64,000 bases of DNA, from positions 62,001 through 126,000 of the forward strand of contig NZ_JAABNO010000004.1 in the NCBI RefSeq assembly GCF_009928445.1, given 5' to 3'. The notes under the pieces were generated by a model. It had not been told where the DNA came from, did no database searches, and saw only the letters and a program-made list of their open reading frames with translations. The position numbers and the translations under genes are program-made. This DNA comes from Clostridium sp. C8-1-8. GTDB lineage: Bacteria > Bacillota > Clostridia > Clostridiales > Clostridiaceae. Within the stretch, counting starts at the first letter, position 1. Each line of letters begins with the position of its first letter. Below are positions 10,246 through 17,523 of this stretch, piece after piece.

Positions 10246-10698
10246 ATGGAACTAAATGAAATCCTAAATGGATTAACAGGCGGCAATGATAACTGTAATG
10301 ATAACTGTGGAACAGGTAATAGAGGGTTTGGAGGATCTGGAATCTGGATAATATTCTTACTACTAATCTTCTGTGGATGCGGAAACGGTGGGAATTATGG
10401 TGGAGGCAATGGTGGTTATGGAGCAATAAACCCTTGCTGCTGCAATGTTAAGAAAACTAAACATGGATGCTGTAAGCAAACCTGTTATTATCCACAACAA
10501 AATCCATGCTGTGGCGGAGGATATCCTGGATACGGCGGAGGATATGGTGGATATGGCCTAGGCGGTGGATGTGGCTTTGGTGGCTACGGTTCAAACTGGC
10601 TATGGTTCTTAATTATAATCCTATTCTTTGTATGTGGAGGATGGGGCAGAGGTAACAACTGTGGATGCAACGATAACAACACATGCGTAAACGACTAA
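10246..10698 (+). CDS. Gly/Cys/Asn-rich small protein with two hydrophobic segments
   Basis: A 150-residue protein dominated by Gly, Cys, Asn and Tyr, with two short hydrophobic stretches (about 32-43 and 120-134), each followed by a Cys/Gly-rich run. The middle has GYGGGYGG-type tandem motifs and several Cys pairs. AAGGAGG lies about 9 bases before the ATG, so it is clearly built for translation. I do not recognise a named family. The composition recalls spore-coat and YjcZ-like sporulation microproteins, but that is a compositional analogy only. It is the first of three similar genes with gaps of 51 and 40 bases, so it is probably co-transcribed with them. Confidence 0.75.
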   Translation: MELNEILNGLTGGNDNCNDNCGTGNRGFGGSGIWIIFLLLIFCGCGNGGNYGGGNGGYGAINPCCCNVKKTKHGCCKQTCYYPQQNPCCGGGYPGYGGGYGGYGLGGGCGFGGYGSNWLWFLIIILFFVCGGWGRGNNCGCNDNNTCVND

Positions 10699-10749
10699 TA
10701 AACAATGAAATACTAAAGTATAAAAAAATGATGATAGGAGGATTTTGAT

Positions 10750-11049
10750 ATGTCAAAGAGAAAATGCTGCTGTGACCCATGCTGTAACCCATATGGTGGT
10801 GGATACCCAATGCCAATGTACGGTGGTGGATATGGTCCTGGAATCGGTGGATTTGGTGGAGGATCTAGCTGTGGAGGCTTCGGTGGAAGTCCTTGTACAA
10901 TAGCTATACTACTATTAATATTCCAGTATTCTGGATTACTATGCAACAATAAGGGATTTCTTCTAATACTATTATTCTTATTATGTGGCTGCGGTGGCTT
11001 CGGTGGTAACAGAGGCGGAGCTGGATTCTTCCAACCAAGATGCTGCTAA
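10750..11049 (+). CDS. Gly/Cys-rich membrane microprotein, paralogue of the next gene
   Basis: A 99-residue protein. The N-terminus is packed with Cys (CCCDPCCNP at about 6-13), a GGGY-rich linker follows, and a hydrophobic hairpin spans about 51-79. That hairpin has the motif SGLLCNNKGFLLILLFLLC, shared with the next gene as SGxLCNxxGFxLxLLFxLC. The protein ends with another Cys pair. TAGGAGG lies about 8 bases before the ATG. The function is unknown. The Cys content and hairpin suggest a membrane- or coat-associated, possibly cross-linked or metal-binding product. Confidence 0.75.
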   Translation: MSKRKCCCDPCCNPYGGGYPMPMYGGGYGPGIGGFGGGSSCGGFGGSPCTIAILLLIFQYSGLLCNNKGFLLILLFLLCGCGGFGGNRGGAGFFQPRCC

Positions 11050-11089
11050 AACCATAAGTTAACAATGCTAGGGAAAGGAGCTTTAAGAT

Positions 11090-11329
11090 ATGTGTAATAG
11101 TTGTTGCAACTATGGATATCCTGTATTTGGTCCCCAGTATGGTTATTATCCAAATGGAAGAAGTGGAAGTTATAATGGATGTGGTTGGCTAATAGCTTTC
11201 ATTATCTTATGGATTTCCGGAGTATTATGTAATAAAAATGGGTTCATACTATTCTTATTATTCTGGCTATGCAGCTCAGGTAGAGGCTGCAATACACCAT
11301 ACGGTGGCTATGGATATGGCTATCGCTAG
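11090..11329 (+). CDS. Gly/Tyr/Cys-rich membrane microprotein
   Basis: A 79-residue protein with the same architecture as the preceding gene: a Cys-rich N-terminus (CNSCC), a Gly/Tyr linker, then a hydrophobic hairpin at about 33-61 with SGVLCNKNGFILFLLFWLC, and a Gly/Tyr tail. At 13 of 19 positions the hairpin motif is identical to that of the gene 40 bases upstream, so the two are paralogues. AAAGGAG lies about 9 bases before the ATG. The role is unknown; a structural role in the spore or envelope is only a guess. Confidence 0.75.
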   Translation: MCNSCCNYGYPVFGPQYGYYPNGRSGSYNGCGWLIAFIILWISGVLCNKNGFILFLLFWLCSSGRGCNTPYGGYGYGYR

Positions 11330-11337
11330 AATATAGA

Positions 11338-11360
11338 TTGGAGGGCTTTATGCCCTCCAA
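11338..11360. terminator. Hairpin after the Gly/Cys-rich cluster
   Basis: TTGGAGGGC (11338-11346) pairs perfectly with GCCCTCCAA (11352-11360) over a 5-base loop. It starts 8 bases after the last stop. The sequence after it is A-rich rather than a U-tract, so it may be an inefficient terminator or an mRNA 3' stabilising stem. Confidence 0.5.
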
Positions 11361-11431
11361 AAAAATATATTATTTTATTCTTAAGCAAATTTTATATAAT
11401 ACATACACAGTAATTAATTGGAGGGAGTATT

Positions 11432-11977
11432 ATGCCAAAGCATAGACATAGAGGCAGAAACGAGAACCTTGGTGGCATGAATAACATGGGACCCATGGGA
11501 AACATGGGAAACATGGGGAATATGAACAACATGAATAATATGAACAACATGAGTAATATGAATAATATGGGACCTATGGGGAACATTATGAATAGTATGA
11601 TGGGATCAATGGGAAGCATGAACCCATTAAGTTTTCTTACAGGAGGATTGCCATTTCCTTTTAGCATGAATCCTCAAATGTCTGAAATGTTTAATAATAT
11701 AGATCTTAATAATTTATCATCCCTATTTTCATCCATGTCACCTGAAGGATTTGATTTAAACAATTTAGGTTCTATGTTTAACTCTTTTAATGGTGGAAGC
11801 AACAATGGAGGATTTAATAGCAATCAAACACAGTATAGTGGGCCTGTTAATTTTTCAGGTGGTGAAGATGGTAACATATCTATGTTAAGAGCAGTAAGAA
11901 GTTTTGTAGATCCAGCTAGAGCTAGATTTATTGATAGAGTTATAGAAATGTACCAATCTGGTGAAATAGAATATTAA
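11432..11977 (+). CDS. Met/Asn/Gly-repeat protein with a conserved-looking C-terminus
   Basis: A 181-residue protein. After a basic start (PKHRHRGRNEN) come tandem GNM, NNM and GPM units from about residue 14 to 66. Then there is a Phe/Pro/Asn/Ser-rich middle, and finally a normal-looking helical C-terminus of about 35 residues (SMLRAVRSFVDPARARFIDR onwards). GGAGGGAG precedes the ATG. The tail is probably a small folded domain and the repeat region is low complexity. I do not recognise it. The position after the Gly/Cys-rich genes suggests a shared structural theme. The nucleotide repeats could promote slippage. Confidence 0.7.
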   Translation: MPKHRHRGRNENLGGMNNMGPMGNMGNMGNMNNMNNMNNMSNMNNMGPMGNIMNSMMGSMGSMNPLSFLTGGLPFPFSMNPQMSEMFNNIDLNNLSSLFSSMSPEGFDLNNLGSMFNSFNGGSNNGGFNSNQTQYSGPVNFSGGEDGNISMLRAVRSFVDPARARFIDRVIEMYQSGEIEY

Positions 11978-12030
11978 AATAATAAATATGTATAAAAAAA
12001 GCAAACTAGTCAATAATAATAAATGTAGTT

Positions 12031-12119
12031 AGGAGAAATCTCCTATAGCTAAATGAAGACTGTCTTCATTAAAGCTAAAACCCCCCATCCCCCTTTTGGG
12101 TCGCGAAAGCGACCCTTTT
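12031..12119 (+). terminator. Three successive hairpins between convergent genes
   Basis: Stem 1 is AGGAGA/TCTCCT (12031-12036 with 12039-12044). Stem 2 is AATGAAGAC/GTCTTCATT, extended by TAGCT/AGCTA (12046-12077). Stem 3 is GGGTCGC/GCGACCC closed by a GAAA tetraloop (12098-12115), followed by TTTT. Stem 3 is a plausible rho-independent terminator for the rightward genes and lies within 3 bases of the stop of the leftward gene. A C-run (12081-12093) separates stems 2 and 3. Confidence 0.6.
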
Positions 12120-13065
12120 AATTTTTCTGTATTTTTATAGAATTTATTTTAAATTTATCATCTTCTTTCATTACATTGATTTTTAATTTTACTTGAGTAG
12201 GATCACCAATACCTTGAGCCATAACTTTTTTAAAATTTAAAGTCCACTGTATTTCTCTTGGAGAACCTTTCTCATCCCATTTTGTATCATTGAAGAGTGC
12301 ATCTTGAAATTCATAAATATAATCTTTCTTGTCAAGTTTCCAAATGAGAGACATACTATCACTATCTATATCTGAAGTGAAGACATCATAAGTGTTATCT
12401 AGTTCACCTGAACTTTCAATCATGTCAATAAAAAGTAGTACATTTTGAAGACCAGGTATTGTTAAGCTATCAGAACTAACTTTTTTTAGAGAATCTTTTA
12501 TTAGTATATACTGAGAGGTATCCTTATTACTGCTTTTTAAATTCATGGATATAAGCTTAGGGGTCTTGTTGTTTTTAGAGTCTAATATACCAAAGACATT
12601 ATTTGATCCAAAGTAAATATCTCTATATTCTCCACTAGAGTAGTAAAATATATGCTGAATTGGAACTTTGTCTTGGGAAGCTTGGACTAGTATCTCTGGT
12701 ATTTTATCTCTAGAAAGATCTATTAGAGAAACACTCATAGGCCAAAAACTTGAGTATGTTCCAACGGTTCCGATCTTTTTGTCAGGGTCTAAAAAAATTG
12801 TTTTTCCTAAGCTATGAACTTCCATATAATATTTATTGCTTTGCGTAGATATATATAAGATATCATCCTTACCATCACCGTTTAAGTCTTTTTTTATAGC
12901 CTTTTCATTTGTTACTAAAGTATTAGTTGATACAGCTTGGTCATCTTGTGGCCTAGACTTTAACGTAAAAAAAATAAATATAGTTATCATAATCAAAATA
13001 GTGATTAAGATAAAGGTTAAGATATAGAAAAATTTCTTATTCATAAGTACTATGGTTCTTTTCAT
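12118..13065 (-). CDS. Membrane-anchored protein with an FG-GAP-like calcium motif
   Basis: A 315-residue protein. A single hydrophobic segment (about 11-34) near the N-terminus predicts a signal anchor with the bulk outside. Residues about 61-72 carry DLNGDGKDD, the DxNxDGxxD calcium loop of FG-GAP/VCBS repeats, and a weaker repeat-like stretch follows near SRDKIPEIL. There is no recognised catalytic motif. GAGGTG precedes the ATG on the minus strand. It is transcribed divergently from the lipoprotein gene 87 bases away. The exact function is unknown. Confidence 0.7.
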   Translation of the reverse strand: MKRTIVLMNKKFFYILTFILITILIMITIFIFFTLKSRPQDDQAVSTNTLVTNEKAIKKDLNGDGKDDILYISTQSNKYYMEVHSLGKTIFLDPDKKIGTVGTYSSFWPMSVSLIDLSRDKIPEILVQASQDKVPIQHIFYYSSGEYRDIYFGSNNVFGILDSKNNKTPKLISMNLKSSNKDTSQYILIKDSLKKVSSDSLTIPGLQNVLLFIDMIESSGELDNTYDVFTSDIDSDSMSLIWKLDKKDYIYEFQDALFNDTKWDEKGSPREIQWTLNFKKVMAQGIGDPTQVKLKINVMKEDDKFKINSIKIQKN

Positions 13066-13152
13066 TTTATCACCTCGTTAAAATTATATGAAACAAACAT
13101 AGAATAAATTAATTTACACAAAATATTATTAAGTTATTTTAGGAGGTGTAAT

Positions 13153-14388
13153 ATGAAAAAGCTGAAGAATATTATTTCTATTGCTTTGCTAGTAGCTTTA
13201 AGCTTTACGTTTCTCATAAGTTGCTCAAAAAGTAAATCTGAATCAAGCGGTAAACTTAGTATATTGATTGAGAATAATGCTTCGCAGGATGTGGATGGAA
13301 TAAATACATTGATTGCAAACTATAAAAAGGATCATCCAAAAATAGAAATAAAAATTGAAAACATGACAGAGCAAGATAAGATAGAGAAGGTCACATCTGA
13401 AAAGTCAGATTATGATGTTCTGATCTGTGAGAGAAACCTTATGATAAGTATGGCTAGGCAAGGAAATATAGCAGATATATCTAGTAGTATAGGAAATAAT
13501 AAGGTTATAGATAAGTTTTATGGTATTGTTTCAACCTATGGAAGGGTAGATAACAAATATTTTGGTATGGGAATTATACCATATTCCATGAATTTTATAT
13601 ATAATAGGGAACAAGCAACTGGTATTGGAGGAAATCCAGATGATATTAACTTGACGGCATTACTAAAGATAGCTAAAGATAAGAATATGAAGATACCAGT
13701 GGCTTTACCAAAAGATATGGATATATCTTTAGCAATTGCTTCAATAGTAGCCGATAATATGATTAATGAAGCTGATTTAGAAAAAAACTTTGATATAGGT
13801 GAAGAGAAATATAAGAACTTTTCGCAGATGCAGCAAGTGTTTAGCTATATGAATACTCTATATAAAGACTATGGTATTAATACTGATAAGTTTGTAGCGA
13901 GTGATAGTAGTATAGTAAAAAAGGTAGAGAGTGGAGAAGTCCCTTTTGCATTTGTTACTTCATTAAGTTCAAAAGAATTAAGTGAGAGTAAGAAAATTGG
14001 AGTTGCCAATAGCAATCTTATGGAGAGTTTGAAGATAAATCCTCCGGTGATAATTGATCATATAGTATGTCAACTACAAAATGCTAAGAATAAGGATGAA
14101 GTTGCTAGATTTATAGATTATTTATCTGATGATAAGGCATATGAAAGTCTAGCGGCAGAAGGAATAATAACCGGCAATAGAAGTGCAAACTCTAAGCTAA
14201 AGGAAGTACAATCTCAGATGCTTTGGCCAATAACTGTTGCAAATGAAAATAACATAGTGTTTTATCATAATCTGCCATATAAAATGAAACCTACCTTAAT
14301 AGAGCAGACAAAAAGTATATTAAATGGTGGATATAGTGGTAACGAGTGGCAGAATATTCTTTCTAAAACTTATTCAAAAGAAAAATAA
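13153..14388 (+). CDS. Extracellular solute-binding lipoprotein (family 1-like)
   Basis: A 411-residue lipoprotein. A signal peptide ends in the lipobox LISC with Cys24 as the lipidated residue. The mature part has the fold signature of ABC solute-binding proteins: an early beta-strand (KLSILIENNASQ), the DVLICE motif, a PYSMNFIYNREQ segment typical of sugar-binding subunits, and a C-terminal helical stretch. AGGAGG lies 7 bases upstream of the ATG. No permease or ATPase gene is adjacent, so it is an orphan or works with a transporter elsewhere. The ligand cannot be read from the sequence. Confidence 0.8.
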   Translation: MKKLKNIISIALLVALSFTFLISCSKSKSESSGKLSILIENNASQDVDGINTLIANYKKDHPKIEIKIENMTEQDKIEKVTSEKSDYDVLICERNLMISMARQGNIADISSSIGNNKVIDKFYGIVSTYGRVDNKYFGMGIIPYSMNFIYNREQATGIGGNPDDINLTALLKIAKDKNMKIPVALPKDMDISLAIASIVADNMINEADLEKNFDIGEEKYKNFSQMQQVFSYMNTLYKDYGINTDKFVASDSSIVKKVESGEVPFAFVTSLSSKELSESKKIGVANSNLMESLKINPPVIIDHIVCQLQNAKNKDEVARFIDYLSDDKAYESLAAEGIITGNRSANSKLKEVQSQMLWPITVANENNIVFYHNLPYKMKPTLIEQTKSILNGGYSGNEWQNILSKTYSKEK

Positions 14389-14417
14389 AGCTACTTATTT
14401 AAGTAGCTTTATTTTTC
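14387..14417. terminator. Bidirectional terminator between convergent genes
   Basis: AAAGCTACTT (14387-14396) pairs perfectly with AAGTAGCTTT (14401-14410), with A-rich and T-rich flanks on both sides. It overlaps the stop codons of the lipoprotein gene (plus) and of the PerR-like gene (minus). Confidence 0.88.
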
Positions 14418-14822
14418 TTGACATTCCTGACAAATACCATAGAAATAAACTTTGTTAGAAAGAACTTTGTATTTGCTATGATTTTCAGCTTCTTTATTAA
14501 GCCCGCTTAGATCTAACTGATCTAAATCATCAACTCTTCCACAATTGACGCATTGAATATGTGGATGAGGAGTAGAAAAAGCATCGTATCTGAAATTTCC
14601 TTCGCCCACGTTAATCTCTTGTACTAAACCAACCTCAACTAGAGTTTTCAAAGCTTTGTAAACAGTGGCTAAACTCATAGTAGGATAGTCAGCTTGAAGT
14701 GCTTTATATATAACTTCTGCAGAAGGATGTTCCTTAGTGCCTTTTAAGTATTTATATACAGCAATTCTTTGAGGTGTTAGCTTTAATTTTTTTTCTCTAA
14801 AGATACTTGTTATATTATCCAT
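14409..14822 (-). CDS. perR: Fur-family metalloregulator, PerR-like
   Basis: A 137-residue Fur-family repressor. The winged-helix region is LTPQRIAVYKYLKG through SLATVYKALKTLVE. Structural zinc is bound by two CxxC pairs (CVNCG and CQEC). The dimer/sensing part has HPHIQC. After CVNCG the spacing places an Asp (VDDL) where PerR carries the Asp needed for iron-based peroxide sensing, rather than the Glu common in Fur, so PerR is preferred. The ATG at 14822 follows GGTG at proper spacing; codons further upstream lie inside the ribosome site. A PerR-type box in its promoter supports autoregulation. Fur remains possible. Confidence 0.85.
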   Translation of the reverse strand: MDNITSIFREKKLKLTPQRIAVYKYLKGTKEHPSAEVIYKALQADYPTMSLATVYKALKTLVEVGLVQEINVGEGNFRYDAFSTPHPHIQCVNCGRVDDLDQLDLSGLNKEAENHSKYKVLSNKVYFYGICQECQEK

Positions 14823-14852
14823 TTTCACCATCCTCAATATTGTGATATCTAT

Positions 14853-14881
14853 ATTATATAATAATTATTATTAACTGTCAA
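14853..14881 (-). promoter_or_regulatory. Sigma-A promoter of the perR-like gene
   Basis: On the minus strand TTGACA (14876-14881) and TATAAT (14853-14858) are both perfect consensus hexamers with a 17-base spacer. The -10 ends about 30 bases before the ATG. Confidence 0.85.
14856..14870. promoter_or_regulatory. PerR-box-like operator
   Basis: ATATAATAATTATTA matches the published 7-1-7 PerR box TTATAATnATTATAA at 12 of 14 defined positions. It overlaps the -10 and spacer of the promoter for the Fur/PerR-like gene, the expected place for autorepression. Confidence 0.55.
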
Positions 14882-14935
14882 ATACTACTACTTACCACTT
14901 GCGAAAAAAGTAAAAAAATATTTTTTAATAAACTC

Positions 14936-14964
14936 TTGTAATAGTAATCTGTATCTGTTAAAAT
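14936..14964 (+). promoter_or_regulatory. Candidate promoter of a small RNA
   Basis: TTGTAA (14936-14941) and TAAAAT (14959-14964) are separated by 17 bases on the plus strand, pointing away from the perR-like gene. No protein-coding gene lies downstream before a terminator. Confidence 0.55.
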
Positions 14965-14974
14965 ATAAACGAAG

Positions 14975-14992
14975 TTGTTAATTAATTAACAA
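14975..14992. promoter_or_regulatory. Perfect Rex operator (redox-sensing repressor site)
   Basis: TTGTTAATTAATTAACAA is an 18-bp perfect palindrome that matches the Clostridium Rex consensus TTGTTAAnnnnTTAACAA at every defined position. Rex releases DNA at high NADH/NAD. It sits just downstream of the plus-strand TTGTAA/TAAAAT promoter, an ideal roadblock position, and about 150 bases upstream of the perR-like start. Confidence 0.7.
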
Positions 14993-15026
14993 ATTTCAAG
15001 TCCATGTTCATTTTCTATTTATCCTT

Positions 15027-15057
15027 AAGAACAGTTTTACTGTTCTTTTATTTTTTT
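15027..15057 (+). terminator. Terminator of the candidate small RNA
   Basis: AAGAACAG (15027-15034) pairs with CTGTTCTT (15040-15047) across a 5-base loop, followed by TTATTTTTTT. No plus-strand protein gene precedes it within 600 bases, which is why it points to a short transcript. Confidence 0.75.
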
Positions 15058-15102
15058 GCTTTAAAATAATATTGTATAAAAGAAAAGGCATCAAAAGATA
15101 TA

Positions 15103-15136
15103 AAAAAACGTCATATTTTGAATATGACGTTTTTAT
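15103..15136 (-). terminator. Terminator of the leftward membrane-protein operon
   Basis: AACGTCATATT pairs with AATATGACGTT around TTG, with A-run and T-run flanks on both sides. It lies about 45 bases beyond the stop of the minus-strand gene at 15178. The symmetric flanks would also let it act on plus-strand transcripts. Confidence 0.8.
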
Positions 15137-15177
15137 TGCTTATTAAGTATTAATTTATATATAACTGTTTTCTCAAA

Positions 15178-15678
15178 CTACAAGTTTTTATTGTGGAATT
15201 TTCTTATATAAGCGGTTATTGCGATAGTTAATGCATAATCAAATACAAGAAAGCCTACTTGAGCTCCTATAATAAGAAGCCATACTGGTACTTTCTTCAT
15301 AGCATCAGTGATTAAAAACACACTATATAGTTTATAGATTACAAAAAAGCATAGATTGAAGAATATTATTTTTAAAACATACTCTATTAATATAGAATTA
15401 ATACGTTCTATATAATATTTTATAAATCCATAGGACCCAAAGAATATTATATATAAAAAAGCAGTAAGTTTATTTGCTAGAAGTAAAGCTAAAATAGACG
15501 TTGAAACGTAAATTAAAACTGATGTTGATATGGAAGTGGCCATGATTGATATTGGAATCAAAATTGATGCCAAAGCAATAAAAGCTAATCTATTTGTAGG
15601 TAAGACACCAGACAAATATAAGAATATAACTGATAGGGCTGTAAATATACCCCCTTTTGCCATATGACTTGCTTTCAT
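15178..15678 (-). CDS. Small polytopic membrane protein, ECF S-component-like or DUF2232-like
   Basis: A 166-residue, strongly hydrophobic protein with about five or six membrane segments. The N-terminus (KGGIFTALSVIFLYLSGVLP) resembles the first helix of ECF-type substrate-binding subunits and of the YybS/DUF2232 group, where a short cytoplasmic lead precedes an Ala/Gly-rich helix. No ligand motif can be recognised. GGAGAG precedes the ATG on the minus strand. It is the last gene of a leftward run behind the DUF5685 and J-domain genes. Confidence 0.65.
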   Translation of the reverse strand: MKASHMAKGGIFTALSVIFLYLSGVLPTNRLAFIALASILIPISIMATSISTSVLIYVSTSILALLLANKLTAFLYIIFFGSYGFIKYYIERINSILIEYVLKIIFFNLCFFVIYKLYSVFLITDAMKKVPVWLLIIGAQVGFLVFDYALTIAITAYIRKFHNKNL

Positions 15679-15703
15679 ATAACAGCTCTCCTTTTCCTAT
15701 AGC

Positions 15704-16315
15704 TTAGCAACAACCAATTAAATCTCCACCAAAGCATTCACATAAACTATCAAGACACCATAATTGCATGCAGCATTCAAAAGCATCATTATTCCTACTT
15801 GTTCTATAGTAGGACTGTCTATAATTATTATTTCTTGAAGATACTCTATTTAGAGTGTCTCTATACTCCCCGTTATTCGGATCTAAAGAGCAAGCTTGCT
15901 GAAGAAAGCTGTAAGCAGAGTCCATATGACCTTTTTGAAGCATAACTATACCATATAGGTAATTCCACTCTGCATCACGCATTTTCATAGCGTTTAACTT
16001 GTATTCTGCATCTGAAACTCTTCCAGAAGCCAGGTCTCTACGAATTTCAGCATAGTTTGCATTGTATGATCCGTTGGAAGATGTATTACTACTATCATAC
16101 CCAGAGTAGTTGTTTTTATAGTTGCTCTTTACATTTTTAAGAAGGTAATCATAAGCTTCGTTTAATTCCCTCATTTTATCTTCTGCTAAATCTTTTAAGG
16201 GATTATTGCCATATTGATCGGGATGATATTTTTTTGCAAGCTCTCTATAAGCTTTCTTTATCTCTTCTTCTGAGGCGCCTTCTTTAAGTCCAAGTACTTC
16301 GTAAGGATTATTCAT
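15704..16315 (-). CDS. J-domain (DnaJ-like) protein with a TPR-like C-terminus
   Basis: A 203-residue protein. Residues 3-65 form a J domain with the HPD motif (KKYHPDQYG), which stimulates DnaK ATPase. Unlike DnaJ it lacks the Gly/Phe and zinc-finger regions. After an Asn/Ser-rich linker, residues about 100-160 look like one or two TPR helices ([18 protein letters not shown], then [15 protein letters not shown]). The tail is Cys-rich. The ATG at 16315 is chosen because AGGAGG lies 8 bases upstream. It overlaps the stop of the DUF5685-type gene by 8 bases, so the two are translationally coupled. Confidence 0.85.
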   Translation of the reverse strand: MNNPYEVLGLKEGASEEEIKKAYRELAKKYHPDQYGNNPLKDLAEDKMRELNEAYDYLLKNVKSNYKNNYSGYDSSNTSSNGSYNANYAEIRRDLASGRVSDAEYKLNAMKMRDAEWNYLYGIVMLQKGHMDSAYSFLQQACSLDPNNGEYRDTLNRVSSRNNNYRQSYYRTSRNNDAFECCMQLWCLDSLCECFGGDLIGCC

Positions 16316-17219
16316 AAAATGTCCTCCTGTCAGTTGAATTATTGTCTTCATATTTTTTTATTACGGAATCTAACTTATCCATCAATCCGAGTTTTAGAAT
16401 ATTGTCTAATATTTCATTATTTTTGGTAACATTTAGCTCCATAAATGAATTATAACACTGAGATGCATAGCTTAAAAGAGAAAACTCTGCTCTTTGTAGT
16501 ATGCTATGATAAAATTCATGAAAACTTAAGTTTTTATCATTAAGACAATTATTAAACACATTAAATTTTTTCTTTTCCATATCTTCTTTAAGATCATCTA
16601 AAGCATCTATTAGATAAATCCATTTACCAAGATTATATCCTAGATTGTACAAGTTATCCCTTAATATTTGGGAGTCATTTATAAATTCACCAGGAAATTT
16701 TCGCATAAGTTCTCCAGTAAGATTACCAAAAGGATGAGCAATTTCATCTAATGTATAATTGGTATGATTTAATTCCTTATAGGTTAGATCGTTAAGTTCA
16801 GTATTTATGATTTCATTAATAGTAGAATATTTTTTAGAAAATAAGTTTTTACTGTTAACGAACATTACGGACATTAATTTAGCTTTTAAGCTTTTATCAT
16901 CATTTATATCATCTACTAGTTTATAGTAAAATAGTGCAACATTTATATGTGCAGAATAATCTAATGCAGAACTATTTTTTAATATTATTTTCTTTTGAGT
17001 GGGATGAAGTGCACAGACGATCCTATTATAATCATTTTCTTCTTTAATTAAAGCATCAAGTAAGATAGATAAAAAGGTCATATCATAATTAAGTGATATT
17101 CTAGGCATATTGCCATAAATCGATTTTATAGAGTGGCATAAGCCGCAATAATAGGATTTAAATCTTTCATAGTCTTTTACTTTAAGCTCCATCCTGTAGG
17201 GTAAAACATATCCAAACAA
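16308..17219 (-). CDS. DUF5685-type all-helical protein
   Basis: A 303-residue protein whose start ([17 protein letters not shown], then YYCGLCHSI) matches what I know of the DUF5685 family. The CGLC pair could bind metal. Two acidic, Asp-rich stretches ([12 protein letters not shown] and [17 protein letters not shown]) recall the paired Asp motifs of isoprenoid-binding helical enzymes, but that link is inference. The biochemical role is unknown. It is translationally coupled to a J-domain protein, which suggests a client or partner relationship. Confidence 0.75.
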   Translation of the reverse strand: MFGYVLPYRMELKVKDYERFKSYYCGLCHSIKSIYGNMPRISLNYDMTFLSILLDALIKEENDYNRIVCALHPTQKKIILKNSSALDYSAHINVALFYYKLVDDINDDKSLKAKLMSVMFVNSKNLFSKKYSTINEIINTELNDLTYKELNHTNYTLDEIAHPFGNLTGELMRKFPGEFINDSQILRDNLYNLGYNLGKWIYLIDALDDLKEDMEKKKFNVFNNCLNDKNLSFHEFYHSILQRAEFSLLSYASQCYNSFMELNVTKNNEILDNILKLGLMDKLDSVIKKYEDNNSTDRRTFYE

Positions 17220-17523
17220 ATATCTACACTCCTTAGTCTTTACTCTTTGGCAAACTTATACTATTAAACAAATTTGTGAAAAGTATATTTTAATATAATA
17301 ATTGTAGCAAACAAATCAGATTATATATATTTGCTGAATCAAAATAAAAAACAATTACCAAGTTAATTGGCCTTAACAACTAATGTCATTATAGTAATAG
17401 TTTATCTATAATATATAATTAAATAAAGAATATAGTCAATAACCTTTACTAAAAGATGCTAAAGTGATAAACTTAACTTTAGTAGCGGAAGTCATATATT
17501 TTATTTTAAGGAGGGACTGAAAT
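17220..17523. other. Divergent intergenic region, no gene seen
   Basis: This is an AT-rich spacer between the leftward DUF5685-type gene and the rightward small orphan. It must hold both promoters. An imperfect inverted repeat around 17450-17485 (ACTAAA ... TTTAGT with an inner AAAGT/ACTT) is the only structure I noticed. Confidence 0.4.

Larger units (their letters stand above)
14971..15057 (+). ncRNA. Candidate Rex-controlled small RNA of about 87 nt
   Basis: A predicted transcript starts about 7 bases after the TAAAAT box and ends at a rho-independent terminator. A perfect Rex-type palindrome lies at about +4 to +21. The RNA would have a 5' hairpin made by that palindrome, about 35 unstructured U/C-rich bases, and a terminator hairpin. 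That is a typical layout for a bacterial small RNA. A 21-codon frame from an ATG at 15005 exists but lacks a ribosome site and runs through the terminator, so I favour non-coding. The call rests on motif arrangement only. Confidence 0.45.

Noticed and set aside
11392..11667. 91-codon frame opposite the Met/Asn-repeat gene
   Set aside because: It is the mirror of the Met/Asn-rich tandem repeats and gives Ile/Leu/Phe-Met-Pro low-complexity sequence; the plus-strand gene has the ribosome site.
15005..15070. 21-codon hydrophobic frame inside the candidate small RNA
   Set aside because: There is no ribosome site before the ATG and the frame runs through the terminator hairpin; I keep it only as an alternative.
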